Below the pieces are notes generated by a model. It worked only from the letters and a program-made list of their open reading frames with translations, was not told where the DNA came from and searched no databases. From CAVRTJ01 sp964507185 (GTDB lineage: Bacteria; Acidobacteriota; UBA4820; DSQY01), in the NCBI GenBank assembly GCA_964507185.1, contig CAZDOY010000001.1, forward strand, positions 103,057 through 167,056: DNA of 64,000 bases. Direction: 5' to 3'. This document shows positions 50,356 to 58,523 of this stretch, piece after piece. The position numbers were made by a program, and so were the translations under genes. The number at the start of each line of letters is the position of its first letter. The first letter of the stretch is position 1.

Positions 50356-51384
50356 ATGGGCGGGCATGATCTTATCGGGGGCCTGGCGGAGAGGCGGCCG
50401 TTGTTCGAGGCGCGGGCCGACCTGTTGGCGCTCATAAGGCGCTTCTTCCGGCGGCGCCGGTTCCTGGAAGTGGACGCGCCACTGCTCGTTCCGGCCGCCG
50501 GCATGGAGCCCCACCTCGATCCCTTCGACGTGACCGGTGAAGAGACGGGCCTGCGCGCGTGCCTGCCCACGTCTCCCGAATTCTACCTGAAGAAGCTGCT
50601 TGCCGCGGGGGTGGACAGGTGCTTCTCGCTGGCGCCTTCCTTCCGGGACGAACCTCCGTCCAGGACCCACAGTCCCGAATTTCTCATGCTGGAATGGTAC
50701 CGGGCCGGAAAGACGATGGAGGCTCTCGTCCGGGATTGTGCGGGCCTTTTGAAGGCCGTAGGCTCGCGGTTCTTGCCCGGCGGTCATCTGGTGAGAGATG
50801 GGCGGACCTGCGACCTGACCGCGGGTGTAAAGGTCCTGAGCCTGTCCCGGGCCTTCGAGTGCCACGTGGGAAAGGATTGGCTCGTTCCCGAAACGGTGGA
50901 AGAGTGGCGCGCGCTCGCGCGCGAAAACGGCGCGGACACCGGCGACAGATGGACGGCAAACGACTGTTTCTCGTATCTCATGCTTGCAAAGGTCGAACCC
51001 GCGCTCGCGTCTTACGACCGCCCCGTGGTGCTCATGGGCTACCCTGCCTTTCAGGCCGCCCTCGCGCGGCTGTCGGCGGACGATGCCCGCATATCGGAAC
51101 GCTTCGAGCTTTTCGTGGCGGGCGTGGAACTTGCCAACGCCTATTCGGAACTCACCGATCCGGCGGAGCAACGCGACCGTTATGGGGCGTTTCAGGCCGA
51201 GCGGGCCCTATTGGGCAAGCGCCCCCATCCTCCCGACGAAGAGTTTTTTCAGGCCGTGGAGCACCTTCCTCCCTGCGCGGGGATAGCCCTTGGCGTGGAC
51301 CGGCTCCTGGCCCTCATCCTGGGCGAAACCGTCCCCCGCGTCCGGCACGGAACGGGATGGGGGAACGGGCAGGGGGGAGGATGA
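50356..51384 (+). CDS. epmA: EF-P lysyl-ligase-like class II synthetase (EpmA/GenX family)
   Basis: A 342-residue protein homologous to the catalytic half of lysyl-tRNA synthetase without the tRNA anticodon domain. It shows motif 1-like 'RFFRRRRFLEVDAPLLVPAAG', motif 2 'CFSLAPSFRDEPPSRTHSPEFLMLEWY' (split over strand-loop-strand) and motif 3 'GIALGVDRLLALILGE'. EpmA attaches beta-lysine to a lysine of elongation factor P, helping ribosomes through polyproline. epmB and efp are not in the window, so the substrate is assumed. GGAGG stands 4 bases before the ATG. Length agrees with EpmA (about 325). Confidence 0.88.
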   Translation: MGGHDLIGGLAERRPLFEARADLLALIRRFFRRRRFLEVDAPLLVPAAGMEPHLDPFDVTGEETGLRACLPTSPEFYLKKLLAAGVDRCFSLAPSFRDEPPSRTHSPEFLMLEWYRAGKTMEALVRDCAGLLKAVGSRFLPGGHLVRDGRTCDLTAGVKVLSLSRAFECHVGKDWLVPETVEEWRALARENGADTGDRWTANDCFSYLMLAKVEPALASYDRPVVLMGYPAFQAALARLSADDARISERFELFVAGVELANAYSELTDPAEQRDRYGAFQAERALLGKRPHPPDEEFFQAVEHLPPCAGIALGVDRLLALILGETVPRVRHGTGWGNGQGGG

Positions 51385-51498
51385 TTTGGGAATTGGAATT
51401 TGGGAATTCGGATTTAAACGACGGCTAGGGACGGGTCTTCGAAGGGCCGCATACGCCCTACTCCCCTAATCACCTAATCCCCTACTCACCTGCTCCCC
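51382..51498 (+). repeat. Composite intergenic element A, copy 3, with pyrimidine-rich tail
   Basis: Immediately at the epmA stop comes GATTTGGGAATTGGAATTTG-type repeats (51382-51417), then GGACGGGTCTTCGAAGGGC (51429-51447), the best-preserved second module. A tail made of degenerate CCTAATCCCC/CCTACTCACC units follows (51455-51498). The same order of modules occurs in two other spacers of this window. Confidence 0.6.
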
Positions 51499-51514
51499 GC
51501 GCCCTGCGGGCGCG
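51498..51514 (-). terminator. GC-rich hairpin right after ptsI
   Basis: CGCGCCC and GGGCGCG form a perfect 7-bp stem with a 3-base loop one base past the ptsI stop. No T-run follows, so it may stabilise the 3' end rather than terminate. Confidence 0.4.
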
Positions 51515-51515
51515 C

Positions 51516-53255
51516 TTACACGCTCCGGCTGCCTCCGTTGAGAAAGGCGCTGACCCTTTCGGCGACTTCCCGGCTGGTCTTGACCTTGCGGATCTTCTTG
51601 ACCAGCTTCTGACAGGATCGGAAGGAAAGGTTCCGGATCTGGTCCTTCACCTCGAGGATGGCCGAGGGCGTCATGGAGAGTTCCTCCACCCCGTAACCGA
51701 TGAGCAGCGGAATCATGGAAGGATCGGCGGCCGCTTCCCCGCACACCGACACGTGCCTTCCGCTCGAGCCCGCCGCGTCGCAAACGCGGGCGATACACTC
51801 GAGCACGGCCGGGTGGAGGGGATCGTACAGGTGGGCGACGGAATCGTTGTTCCGGTCGATGGCCAGCAGGTACTGGATGAGGTCGTTGGTCCCTATGCTG
51901 AAGAAGTCCACGTGGGGCGCGAAGGACGCGGCCGTGAGCGCGCAGGATGGGACTTCCACCATGATTCCCAGGGGGATGTCTTCGTCGAAGGGCACGCCTT
52001 CGGTCCTGAGCTCCTCCTTGCAGGTCTCCAGGAGGCTCAGTGCCTGTTCGAACTCCTCGAACGTCGTCACCAGGGGGAAGAGGATGGACACGTTCTTGAG
52101 GCGGGACGCCCGCAGAAGGCCCCGGAGTTGGGTTTTGAAGATATCCGGATGTTTCAGGCAGAACCGGATGGCCCGCACGCCGAGGACCGGATTGTGTTCC
52201 CTGCGGTCGAGCACGGCGTGGAAGTACTTCTCTCCTCCGAGGTCCAGCGTGCGGATGACGACGCGGTGGGGATAGAAGGCCTCGGCTATCTTCTCGTAGT
52301 GCCGCTGGTGCTGTTCCTCCGTCGGGAGATCGGGAGAGTGGCTGAGGTAGAGGAACTCGCTGCGGTACAGCCCGCAGCCGTTGGCCCCCACCGTCAGGGC
52401 GCTCTCCACCTCGTCCGAGAGGTCTATATTGGCCGATACGAGAATGCGGTGTCCGTCCACGGTCCGCGCTTCCTGGCGAGCGTCGGCGAGAATCCTGCTC
52501 TTGTAGTTTCCGTACGCTTCCTTGCGGCGCTCGTACTCCTGGAGTTCCTCCTGTGTAGGGTCGAGGATCACGACGCCCTCAAGGCCGTCGACGATGACGT
52601 TCTTGCTGGAGCCGCCCGAGGCCATGAGTCCCTTTACACCGACCACGGCCGGGATTTCCAGCGACCGGGCGATGATGGCCGTGTGGGAGGTCCGCGCCCC
52701 CCGCTCCGTGGCGAAGCCTACGATGGGCGCGTTGTGCAGGGCGCTCGTTTCCGAGGGGGTCAGGGTCTCGGCGAGTATGACCAGGTTGTCGCCGGTCCAT
52801 ATGTCCCGCTCCGGAAGCGGCCCCGAGAGGTGGAGCTGGACGCGGCGGTGGAGGTCGTCGACGTCCGTTGCGCGCTCCTGAAAGTACGGGTCTTCGGTTT
52901 CCGTCAATCCGCGGACCATGTCCTGCATGGCGCCCTGGAGCGCGTACTCGGCATTGACCCGTTCGCGCTTGATCCGTACAACCGCGCCGTTTATAAGCGC
53001 GGGGTCTTTCAGGATGATGGTGTGGACGTCAAAGATGGCGAGAAAGTCTTCGCTGAGGATGCTCCTGGCGGAGGCTTTCTGGGCCTCTATCTCCCTTATG
53101 GTCGCGTCGATGGCCGCCTTGAGCCGGGCGATCTCCTGGTCGAGACGGCTCTCCGGGAGGAAGACCTTGATGACCGGAACGTTGCGGACGTGGACGATCT
53201 GGGCCGTTCCGACGGCGATGCCGGGAGACACGGGAATGCCGGAGAGGCGCATCAC
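51516..53255 (-). CDS. ptsI: Phosphoenolpyruvate-protein phosphotransferase (PTS enzyme I)
   Basis: Enzyme I takes phosphate from PEP and passes it to HPr. The 579-residue protein has the HPr-binding helical domain and the phospho-accepting His191 in 'TERGARTSHTAIIARS'. The PEP-binding barrel shows 'YRSEFLYLSHSPDLPTEEQ', 'VIRTLDLGGEKY', 'GVRAIRFCL' and the active cysteine in 'HVSVCGEAAADP'. There is no GAF domain, so it is not PtsP. The start overlaps the HPr stop by 4 bases. It is the last gene of the lpt/rpoN/PTS block. No sugar-specific EIIB or EIIC is present in the window. Confidence 0.97.
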   Translation of the reverse strand: MMRLSGIPVSPGIAVGTAQIVHVRNVPVIKVFLPESRLDQEIARLKAAIDATIREIEAQKASARSILSEDFLAIFDVHTIILKDPALINGAVVRIKRERVNAEYALQGAMQDMVRGLTETEDPYFQERATDVDDLHRRVQLHLSGPLPERDIWTGDNLVILAETLTPSETSALHNAPIVGFATERGARTSHTAIIARSLEIPAVVGVKGLMASGGSSKNVIVDGLEGVVILDPTQEELQEYERRKEAYGNYKSRILADARQEARTVDGHRILVSANIDLSDEVESALTVGANGCGLYRSEFLYLSHSPDLPTEEQHQRHYEKIAEAFYPHRVVIRTLDLGGEKYFHAVLDRREHNPVLGVRAIRFCLKHPDIFKTQLRGLLRASRLKNVSILFPLVTTFEEFEQALSLLETCKEELRTEGVPFDEDIPLGIMVEVPSCALTAASFAPHVDFFSIGTNDLIQYLLAIDRNNDSVAHLYDPLHPAVLECIARVCDAAGSSGRHVSVCGEAAADPSMIPLLIGYGVEELSMTPSAILEVKDQIRNLSFRSCQKLVKKIRKVKTSREVAERVSAFLNGGSRSV

Positions 53256-53518
53256 TCCTCCCCGAACCCGCTCTTGATCAACGATTCGATTTTCTCCATG
53301 GCTTGCTGCTCGTCGGGGCCGTTTGTCTCGATGGTGAGGGGCGTGTCCTTTGCCGCGGCGAGCGTCAACACGCCGAGGATCGACTTTGCGTCAGCGCACA
53401 TCTGGTTCGTGGACAGGGTGACTTGCGCCTTGAACTGGTTGGCGAGCTGGACGAGCTTTGCGGCCGCCCGGGCGTGAAGGCCGAGTCGGTTCATAACGAC
53501 GATGTCGCGGCGGATCAT
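53252..53518 (-). CDS. ptsH: Phosphocarrier protein HPr
   Basis: An 88-residue HPr with the phosphorylatable His15 in 'RLGLHARAAAKL' and the regulatory Ser46 in 'ADAKSILGVLTLAA'. Ser46 and its hydrophobic surroundings are the target of HPr kinase, which is encoded three genes upstream, so both the PEP-dependent and ATP-dependent phosphorylations are possible. It overlaps the EIIA gene stop and the ptsI start by 4 bases each. Confidence 0.97.
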   Translation of the reverse strand: MIRRDIVVMNRLGLHARAAAKLVQLANQFKAQVTLSTNQMCADAKSILGVLTLAAAKDTPLTIETNGPDEQQAMEKIESLIKSGFGEE

Positions 53519-53940
53519 ATCCCTTCTCCTCCATCCGGGGTCAGGACCTCGCTGGCCGAGACCATGGCAGTCTGGCCCTTCTCTCTCAACACCGTGAGAG
53601 AGTCGATGAGGGCCGAGCCGTCCCTCCGGAGGAGAATGGCCTTGATAAGCATGGGCAGATTCACCCCGGTGAGGATCTCCACCTTGCCGGCCTCGTAAAA
53701 GGTCATGGCGAGGTTTGTCGGCGTTCCACCGAAGAGGTCCGTGAGAATCAGCACGCCCTTGTTGCCGTCCTGGAGCTTGCGCAGGTTCTTGCGAATCAGC
53801 TCTTTTGCCGCGGCGGAATCCATGGTCCAGTCGATGCAGACCGGAACCGTGCCGGGATCTTCCTCGTTCAAGATATGAAATGCCACGTCCACGAATTCCC
53901 TGGCCAGCTTTCCGTGACTTACGACTAGGATTCCGAGCAT
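53515..53940 (-). CDS. PTS EIIA component, mannose/EIIA-Man type
   Basis: A 141-residue single-domain EIIA of the mannose family. The phospho-histidine is His9 in 'GILVVSHGKLAREFVD', and 'GVLILTDLFGGTPTNLAM' is the conserved dimer/active-site strand. No EIIB, EIIC or EIID genes accompany it, so it probably ends a regulatory phosphorelay rather than a sugar transporter. It lies 2 bases after rapZ and overlaps the HPr gene by 4 bases. Confidence 0.94.
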   Translation of the reverse strand: MLGILVVSHGKLAREFVDVAFHILNEEDPGTVPVCIDWTMDSAAAKELIRKNLRKLQDGNKGVLILTDLFGGTPTNLAMTFYEAGKVEILTGVNLPMLIKAILLRRDGSALIDSLTVLREKGQTAMVSASEVLTPDGGEGI

Positions 53941-53942
53941 GG

Positions 53943-54812
53943 TTACCTCTTATAGTCCCGGTGAATAAGGTTCACCGACAGGCTCTTGTTCTCCCGGAGG
54001 ATATCATACAATCGGCGGGCGACCGCAACGGAGCGGTGGCGGCCCCCCGTGCATCCGATGGCAACGGTGAGGTAAGACTTGCCCTCCTGCTGGAAGAGCG
54101 GAAGGAGGTATTCGATGAAGGACCTCAGACGCTCGAGGAACAGGGTTCCCTCTGCGGAGTTCAGAACGAACTCGGCCACGGCGGGGTCTTCGCCGGTCAG
54201 CGGGCGGAGTTCGGGGACGAAGTGGGGATTCGGAAGGAACCGCACGTCGAAGACGAGGACCGCCTCCGGCGGAAGGCCGTAGGCGAAGCCGAAGGAGAGG
54301 ACGTTGACGGTCAGGGCGCGCGGTTCCGCGAGCGAGATCGCGCCCTCTTCCACTTTCGCCCTCAGTTGGTGAATCGTCAGGTCCGAGGAGTCCAGAATCC
54401 AGTCCGATTTTTCGCGGATGAGGGCGAGGCGGCGGCGTTCCAGCTCGATGCCCTCCTCGACCGTCCCCTTCGGCGACAGGGGATGAGGCCTGCGGGTCTC
54501 GGCGAAGCGCCGGACGAGGATCTCGTCTCTGGCCTCGACGAAGAGGATGGTCACCTTGAGGGGGGATCGTTTGAGGGCGGCGTAGATGAGCGGAAAACGT
54601 TCGTCGAGGGTCTCGTCCCGGAGGTCCAGGCAGAGAGCCAGCTTCTGTGCCAGGTCGCCGCCCACGCTCTCCATGAGTTCGAGAAACTTCGGGAAGAGTC
54701 CGAGCGGTAGGTTGTCCACGCAGTAAAAGCCGAGATCCTCGAGGGTCCGGATCACCTGGGTCTTTCCGGCACCGGACATGCCCGTCACGATCAGGAGAGT
54801 CCTGTCAGTCAT
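53943..54812 (-). CDS. rapZ: RNase adapter / nucleotide-binding protein RapZ
   Basis: A 289-residue P-loop protein of the RapZ/YvcJ family. Walker A is 'VTGMSGAGKTQVIRTLEDLG' at residues 9-28, followed by the family's 'CVDNLPLGLFPKF'. The C-terminal domain carries 'IGCTGGRHRSVAVARRL', the phosphate-binding loop used to sense small molecules in E. coli RapZ, where the protein controls RNase E cutting of GlmZ. The genomic place between hprK and PTS genes is conserved in many phyla. Start overlaps hprK by 8 bases. Confidence 0.95.
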   Translation of the reverse strand: MTDRTLLIVTGMSGAGKTQVIRTLEDLGFYCVDNLPLGLFPKFLELMESVGGDLAQKLALCLDLRDETLDERFPLIYAALKRSPLKVTILFVEARDEILVRRFAETRRPHPLSPKGTVEEGIELERRRLALIREKSDWILDSSDLTIHQLRAKVEEGAISLAEPRALTVNVLSFGFAYGLPPEAVLVFDVRFLPNPHFVPELRPLTGEDPAVAEFVLNSAEGTLFLERLRSFIEYLLPLFQQEGKSYLTVAIGCTGGRHRSVAVARRLYDILRENKSLSVNLIHRDYKR

Positions 54813-55767
54813 CGGACTTCGACTCCAAGGCCTCCTGAAGCCGCTGGGCGAAAGTCTTAGCCGTGTGGATCCCCTTACGTTTGAGAAGGAGGTTTCGAGC
54901 CGCGACCTCGAGGAGGATGGCGATGTTGCGGCCGGAGGCCACGGGCATGAGCAGGTAGGGGATGGGCATCCCCAGAATGGAGATGGTCTGTTCGTCGAGC
55001 CCGAGCCTGTCGTAGACGCCGTCCTGACGCCAGAGTTCCAGCTCGACGACCAGCTCTACGTCCTTGTGTTCCCTCGTGGCCACGACCCCGAAGAGGTCCT
55101 TGATGTTGATGATGCCCAGGCCTCTCAGCTCCATGTGGTACTGGAGCAGTTCGGGCGCCGAACCTCTCAGGGCGTTGCCGTGACGGCGGATCTCGACAAG
55201 GTCGTCGCTCACCAGCCTGTGTCCGCGGACGACCAGGTCCAGGGCGCTCTCCGACTTGCCGATGGAGCCCTCGCCGATGATGAGGAGGCCGACGCCGTAC
55301 ACGTCCACCAGTACGCCGTGGACCGAGAGAAGCGGCGCCAGCGCCGACATGAGGCCGTCCGTGATCTGGTTTATCACCAGCGAGGACGCTTCCAGCGTTT
55401 GCAGGATGGGGGTGTTCGTGTTCTCGGCGAGATCCAGCAGTTCGCGAGGCGGCGCGAGTCCCTTGGTGATGAGAAAGCAGCCCACGCCCTTCTCGAAGAT
55501 GGGACTCAGTATGGAAGACCGGCTGGCGGACTCCTGCTTCTTGATGTAGGAGATTTCCGTGTTGCCGAGGATCTGGATGCGCTCGGAATGGATGTACTCG
55601 TGAACCCCGGCGAGTGCAAGACCGGGCTTCTGGATGCGGGGGCTCGATATGGTATTGGCAAGTCCCGATCGTCCGGCCAGGACCTTCATGTCCAGCTGGG
55701 GAAAGGCTTCCATGAACTGCTGGACGGACAGCCTGGGGTGGATTTCCTGGCCGGACAGGATCTTCAT
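54805..55767 (-). CDS. hprK: HPr kinase/phosphorylase
   Basis: A 320-residue bifunctional enzyme adding or removing phosphate on Ser46 of HPr. The N-terminal domain (1-130) is followed by the kinase domain with P-loop 'GEGSIGKSESALDL' at about residues 165-178 and the following 'RGHRLVSDDLVEI'. The signature 'LRGLGIINIKDLFG' and the C-terminal 'PVASGRNIAILLEVAARN' (interaction with HPr) are both present. In Firmicutes it links sugar state to catabolite repression; here the gene partners rpoN, hpf and rapZ, a setting that suggests regulatory use. It overlaps hpf by 4 bases. Confidence 0.96.
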   Translation of the reverse strand: MKILSGQEIHPRLSVQQFMEAFPQLDMKVLAGRSGLANTISSPRIQKPGLALAGVHEYIHSERIQILGNTEISYIKKQESASRSSILSPIFEKGVGCFLITKGLAPPRELLDLAENTNTPILQTLEASSLVINQITDGLMSALAPLLSVHGVLVDVYGVGLLIIGEGSIGKSESALDLVVRGHRLVSDDLVEIRRHGNALRGSAPELLQYHMELRGLGIINIKDLFGVVATREHKDVELVVELELWRQDGVYDRLGLDEQTISILGMPIPYLLMPVASGRNIAILLEVAARNLLLKRKGIHTAKTFAQRLQEALESKSDD

Positions 55768-56330
55768 GTCTTGACCGGCGGGCTCACGAGGCAGATTCCC
55801 TCGCGTTTATCTTTGTAAATGACGGACATCCGCCCCGTGTCCTGGTCCTCGTAAACCAGCACCGGGTCCGACGCTCCGCCCAACAGCAGGACTGCGTCGG
55901 CGAGACGAAGCGGCTTGGGGTGGAACAGGTCGTCCCTGGGCGTAACGCCCGCCTGCCGGCGGCGGGCCCCGGAAGGCGCTTCCTCTTCTTCCTCCTCGCC
56001 GGCCATGAGTTCCGCCGGCGGTGTCGCGCGTCCCTTGGTCCGTCCTGCCAGGCGCTTGGTCTTTTCCTTCTTGGCCTGCTGTTCGATGGCGCCCGCCGCG
56101 TCGTTTATGGCCAGGTACATGTCCTCGGCCGTACCGGTTGCCTTGTAAGTGCGCTCCCTCGCGCAGTGGACCACGAGGTTCACGTTATGCAGATGCCTCT
56201 CGACCTCGAAGGAGGCGTGCACGGAAACGATGGGACCTGTGAATTTTTCGAGCTTTGCGATTTTCTTTTCTGCCTTGCCTTTGAGAGCGTCGGTGAGGGA
56301 GAGGTTCTTCCCAGAGTATTCCACTCGCAT
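55764..56330 (-). CDS. hpf: Ribosome hibernation promoting factor, long form
   Basis: A 188-residue HPF. The N-terminal ribosome-binding domain (1-100) has 'VEYSGKNLSLTDALKGKAEKKIAKLEKF' in two parts and 'VVHCARERTYKATGTAEDMYLAINDA'. A variable Glu/Arg-rich linker follows, then the C-terminal dimerisation domain 'FHPKPLRLADAVLLL' and 'VIYKDKREGICLVSPP'. The long form alone makes 100S ribosome dimers in stationary phase. It follows rpoN by 18 bases with GGAGCG before the ATG. Confidence 0.96.
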   Translation of the reverse strand: MRVEYSGKNLSLTDALKGKAEKKIAKLEKFTGPIVSVHASFEVERHLHNVNLVVHCARERTYKATGTAEDMYLAINDAAGAIEQQAKKEKTKRLAGRTKGRATPPAELMAGEEEEEEAPSGARRRQAGVTPRDDLFHPKPLRLADAVLLLGGASDPVLVYEDQDTGRMSVIYKDKREGICLVSPPVKT

Positions 56331-56348
56331 CGTTCGCTCCTTATAGTG

Positions 56349-57782
56349 TCAGGTCCCCTTCCTCCGCCCGGAGGATGGGATGTTCAGTTCTTCGCGGTAC
56401 TTGGCCACGGTCCGGCGGGCCAGGAGGATTCCCTCCCGCCGCAGCGTATCGGCTATCTGTTGGTCACTCAGCGGCTTTTTCTGGTTTTCTGCGTCGACGA
56501 GCACTTTGATTCTCTCCTTGACCCTCAGGGAGGAGACGTCCGCTCCGTTCAGGGTGTTGATGCCCGTGTTGAAGAAGTACTTCATGGGCAGGATGCCCCG
56601 TGGGGTCTGCATGTACTTGTTGGACACCACGCGGCTCACCGTGGACTCGTGCACGCCGACTCGCTCCGCAACGTCGCGCAGGATCAGGGGCCGCATGTAG
56701 GTCGGTCCCTTGTCCAGGAAATCGCGCTGGAACTCCACCACCTCCTTGGCCACCTTGTAGATGGTCCGCTGGCGCTCCTCGATGCTCTTCAGGAACCACA
56801 TGGCGGACCGTACCTTCTCGCGGAGGTAGGCGAGGGCCTCCTCACCGGCTTCCGGCGATCCTTGCTCCGCCATGGACCTGTAATGGCTGCTGATCCTGAG
56901 CTTCGGCATTCCGTCCTCGTTGAGAAGGATCCGGTAGTCATCGCCGTCCTTTTCCACGACCACGTCGGGCACGACCGTTGGATTGACGGGATTATTGTAT
57001 CGAAGTCCCGGCTTCGGGTCGAGGTTTCTGATGATCCTCAGGGCGTCTTCCACGCACTCCTCGGAGACGCCGAGCCGGCCGGCGATCTGAACGGGCTTTT
57101 CCTTGCCCAGGAGCACGAGGTGCTCGTCCACGAGCCGAAGCGCCAGCGGGTCCGGATCGCCCATGGCCACGAGCTGGACGTGGAGGCATTCCCTGAGGTC
57201 CCTCGCCGCGATACCGACGGGGTCCATCTGCTGGACCGTGGACAGCACTTTCTCCGCGTTCTCGCGGGTCGTGTGCGCCGCCTCCGCGATGTCTTCCACC
57301 GTGGCGCCGAGGTACCCGTCATCCTTGAGACTCCCGATGATGGCCGCGGCGATCCGCCGCTCCTCGTCGGTCATCCTGCTGAGACCTATCTGCCACTCGA
57401 GGTGGTCGCTCAGGCTTTCCGGGTTGCTGAGGTATCGTTCGGAATCGGGCGAATTCTCTGGGGCTTCCTGCCTGACGCCGCGGTACTTCATGTTCGTTTC
57501 CAGGTAATCCTGGAAGTACGATTCGACGTCGATTTTCTCTTCGTAACTCTCGAGAGGATCGTCCTCCTTGGTCTCGCGGGCGTCGCGCTCCTCGGATGCG
57601 TTCAGCGTCGGTTCCTCGATGGTGCTTGCTTCCTCCAGGACGGGATTGGTCTGCAGCTCCTGGTCCACTTCCGTGGCCAGTTCGAGGCGAGTGAGCTGCA
57701 GGAGTCGGATGGCCTGCTGCAGCGTAGGCGTCAGGACCATCTTCTGCTGGAGTTTCAGGGACAGCTTCTGCTGAAGATTCAT
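56349..57782 (-). CDS. rpoN: RNA polymerase sigma-54 factor
   Basis: A full-length sigma-54 of 477 residues. Region I is the Gln/Leu-rich start 'LQQKLSLKLQQKMVLTPTLQQAI', which contacts activators. The acidic region II is about 50-100. The core-binding region includes 'YLREKVRSAMWFLKSIEERQRTI', and the helix-turn-helix 'RVGVHESTVSRVVSNKYMQTPRG' reads the -12 element. The RpoN box 'ARRTVAKYREELNIP' near the C-terminus reads the -24 element. It starts 3 bases after lptB, the usual neighbour. Confidence 0.98.
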   Translation of the reverse strand: MNLQQKLSLKLQQKMVLTPTLQQAIRLLQLTRLELATEVDQELQTNPVLEEASTIEEPTLNASEERDARETKEDDPLESYEEKIDVESYFQDYLETNMKYRGVRQEAPENSPDSERYLSNPESLSDHLEWQIGLSRMTDEERRIAAAIIGSLKDDGYLGATVEDIAEAAHTTRENAEKVLSTVQQMDPVGIAARDLRECLHVQLVAMGDPDPLALRLVDEHLVLLGKEKPVQIAGRLGVSEECVEDALRIIRNLDPKPGLRYNNPVNPTVVPDVVVEKDGDDYRILLNEDGMPKLRISSHYRSMAEQGSPEAGEEALAYLREKVRSAMWFLKSIEERQRTIYKVAKEVVEFQRDFLDKGPTYMRPLILRDVAERVGVHESTVSRVVSNKYMQTPRGILPMKYFFNTGINTLNGADVSSLRVKERIKVLVDAENQKKPLSDQQIADTLRREGILLARRTVAKYREELNIPSSGRRKGT

Positions 57783-57785
57783 AAA

Positions 57786-58523
57786 TTAATCCAGAGTGAA
57801 CCCTTCCCCCAAGTAAACCCTTCGCACATCCGGGTCGCGCGCCAGCTCCGCTGGAGAGCCCTGGCGGAAGATGGCTCCATCACTAATGATATAGGCCTCA
57901 TCCGTTATTTTCAATGTTTCCCGTACGTTATGGTCCGAAACCACCACCCCGATGCCGCGCTCCTTAAGGTGCAGGATGATGCCCTGGATGTCGGACACGG
58001 CAATGGGGTCGATCCCCGCGAACGGCTCGTCCAGGAGGAAGAAGGTGGGCGAGAGGACCATGGCCCGCGCGATCTCCACCCTGCGCCGCTCTCCGCCAGA
58101 AAGGGTGTAGGCCTGGGAGCGGGCAAGCCGCCGGATGTTGAGCTCTTCGAGGGCTTCTTCCACCCGCGCGGCACGTTCCCTGGGGGGCAGAGGCGTGAAC
58201 TCCAGGATGGCCATCAGGTTCTCTTCCACCGTCATCTTCCGGAAGATGCTCGGTTCCTGGGGCAGGTAGGCGATGCCCGCCCTGGCCCTCTGGTACATGG
58301 GCATGGTGGTGATGGTCTCGCCGTCGAGCAGGATGTCGCCGGATGCAGGCTGCACGAGTCCCACGACCATGTAGAAGGTCGTCGTCTTGCCCGCGCCGTT
58401 GGGACCCAGCAGGCCCACAACCTTGCCGGAAGCGAACTCGAGGTCGATGCCCCGAACGACCGTCCGCCGGCCATAGGTTTTGGTTAATCCGCGCGTGGCA
58501 AGATCGTGACTTTTCTCAGCCAT
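57786..58523 (-). CDS. lptB: LPS export ABC transporter ATPase LptB
   Basis: A 245-residue ATPase driving LPS extraction from the inner membrane with LptFG. Walker A is 'GLLGPNGAGKTTTFYM', Q-loop 'AYLPQEPSIFRKMTVEENL', signature 'YTLSGGERRRVEIARAM' and Walker B 'FFLLDEPFAGIDPI'. The 'VVSDHNVRETLKI' H-loop is also present. It overlaps the lptC/A fusion gene by 8 bases and precedes rpoN. lptF, lptG and lptD are not in the window. Confidence 0.97.
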   Translation of the reverse strand: MAEKSHDLATRGLTKTYGRRTVVRGIDLEFASGKVVGLLGPNGAGKTTTFYMVVGLVQPASGDILLDGETITTMPMYQRARAGIAYLPQEPSIFRKMTVEENLMAILEFTPLPPRERAARVEEALEELNIRRLARSQAYTLSGGERRRVEIARAMVLSPTFFLLDEPFAGIDPIAVSDIQGIILHLKERGIGVVVSDHNVRETLKITDEAYIISDGAIFRQGSPAELARDPDVRRVYLGEGFTLD

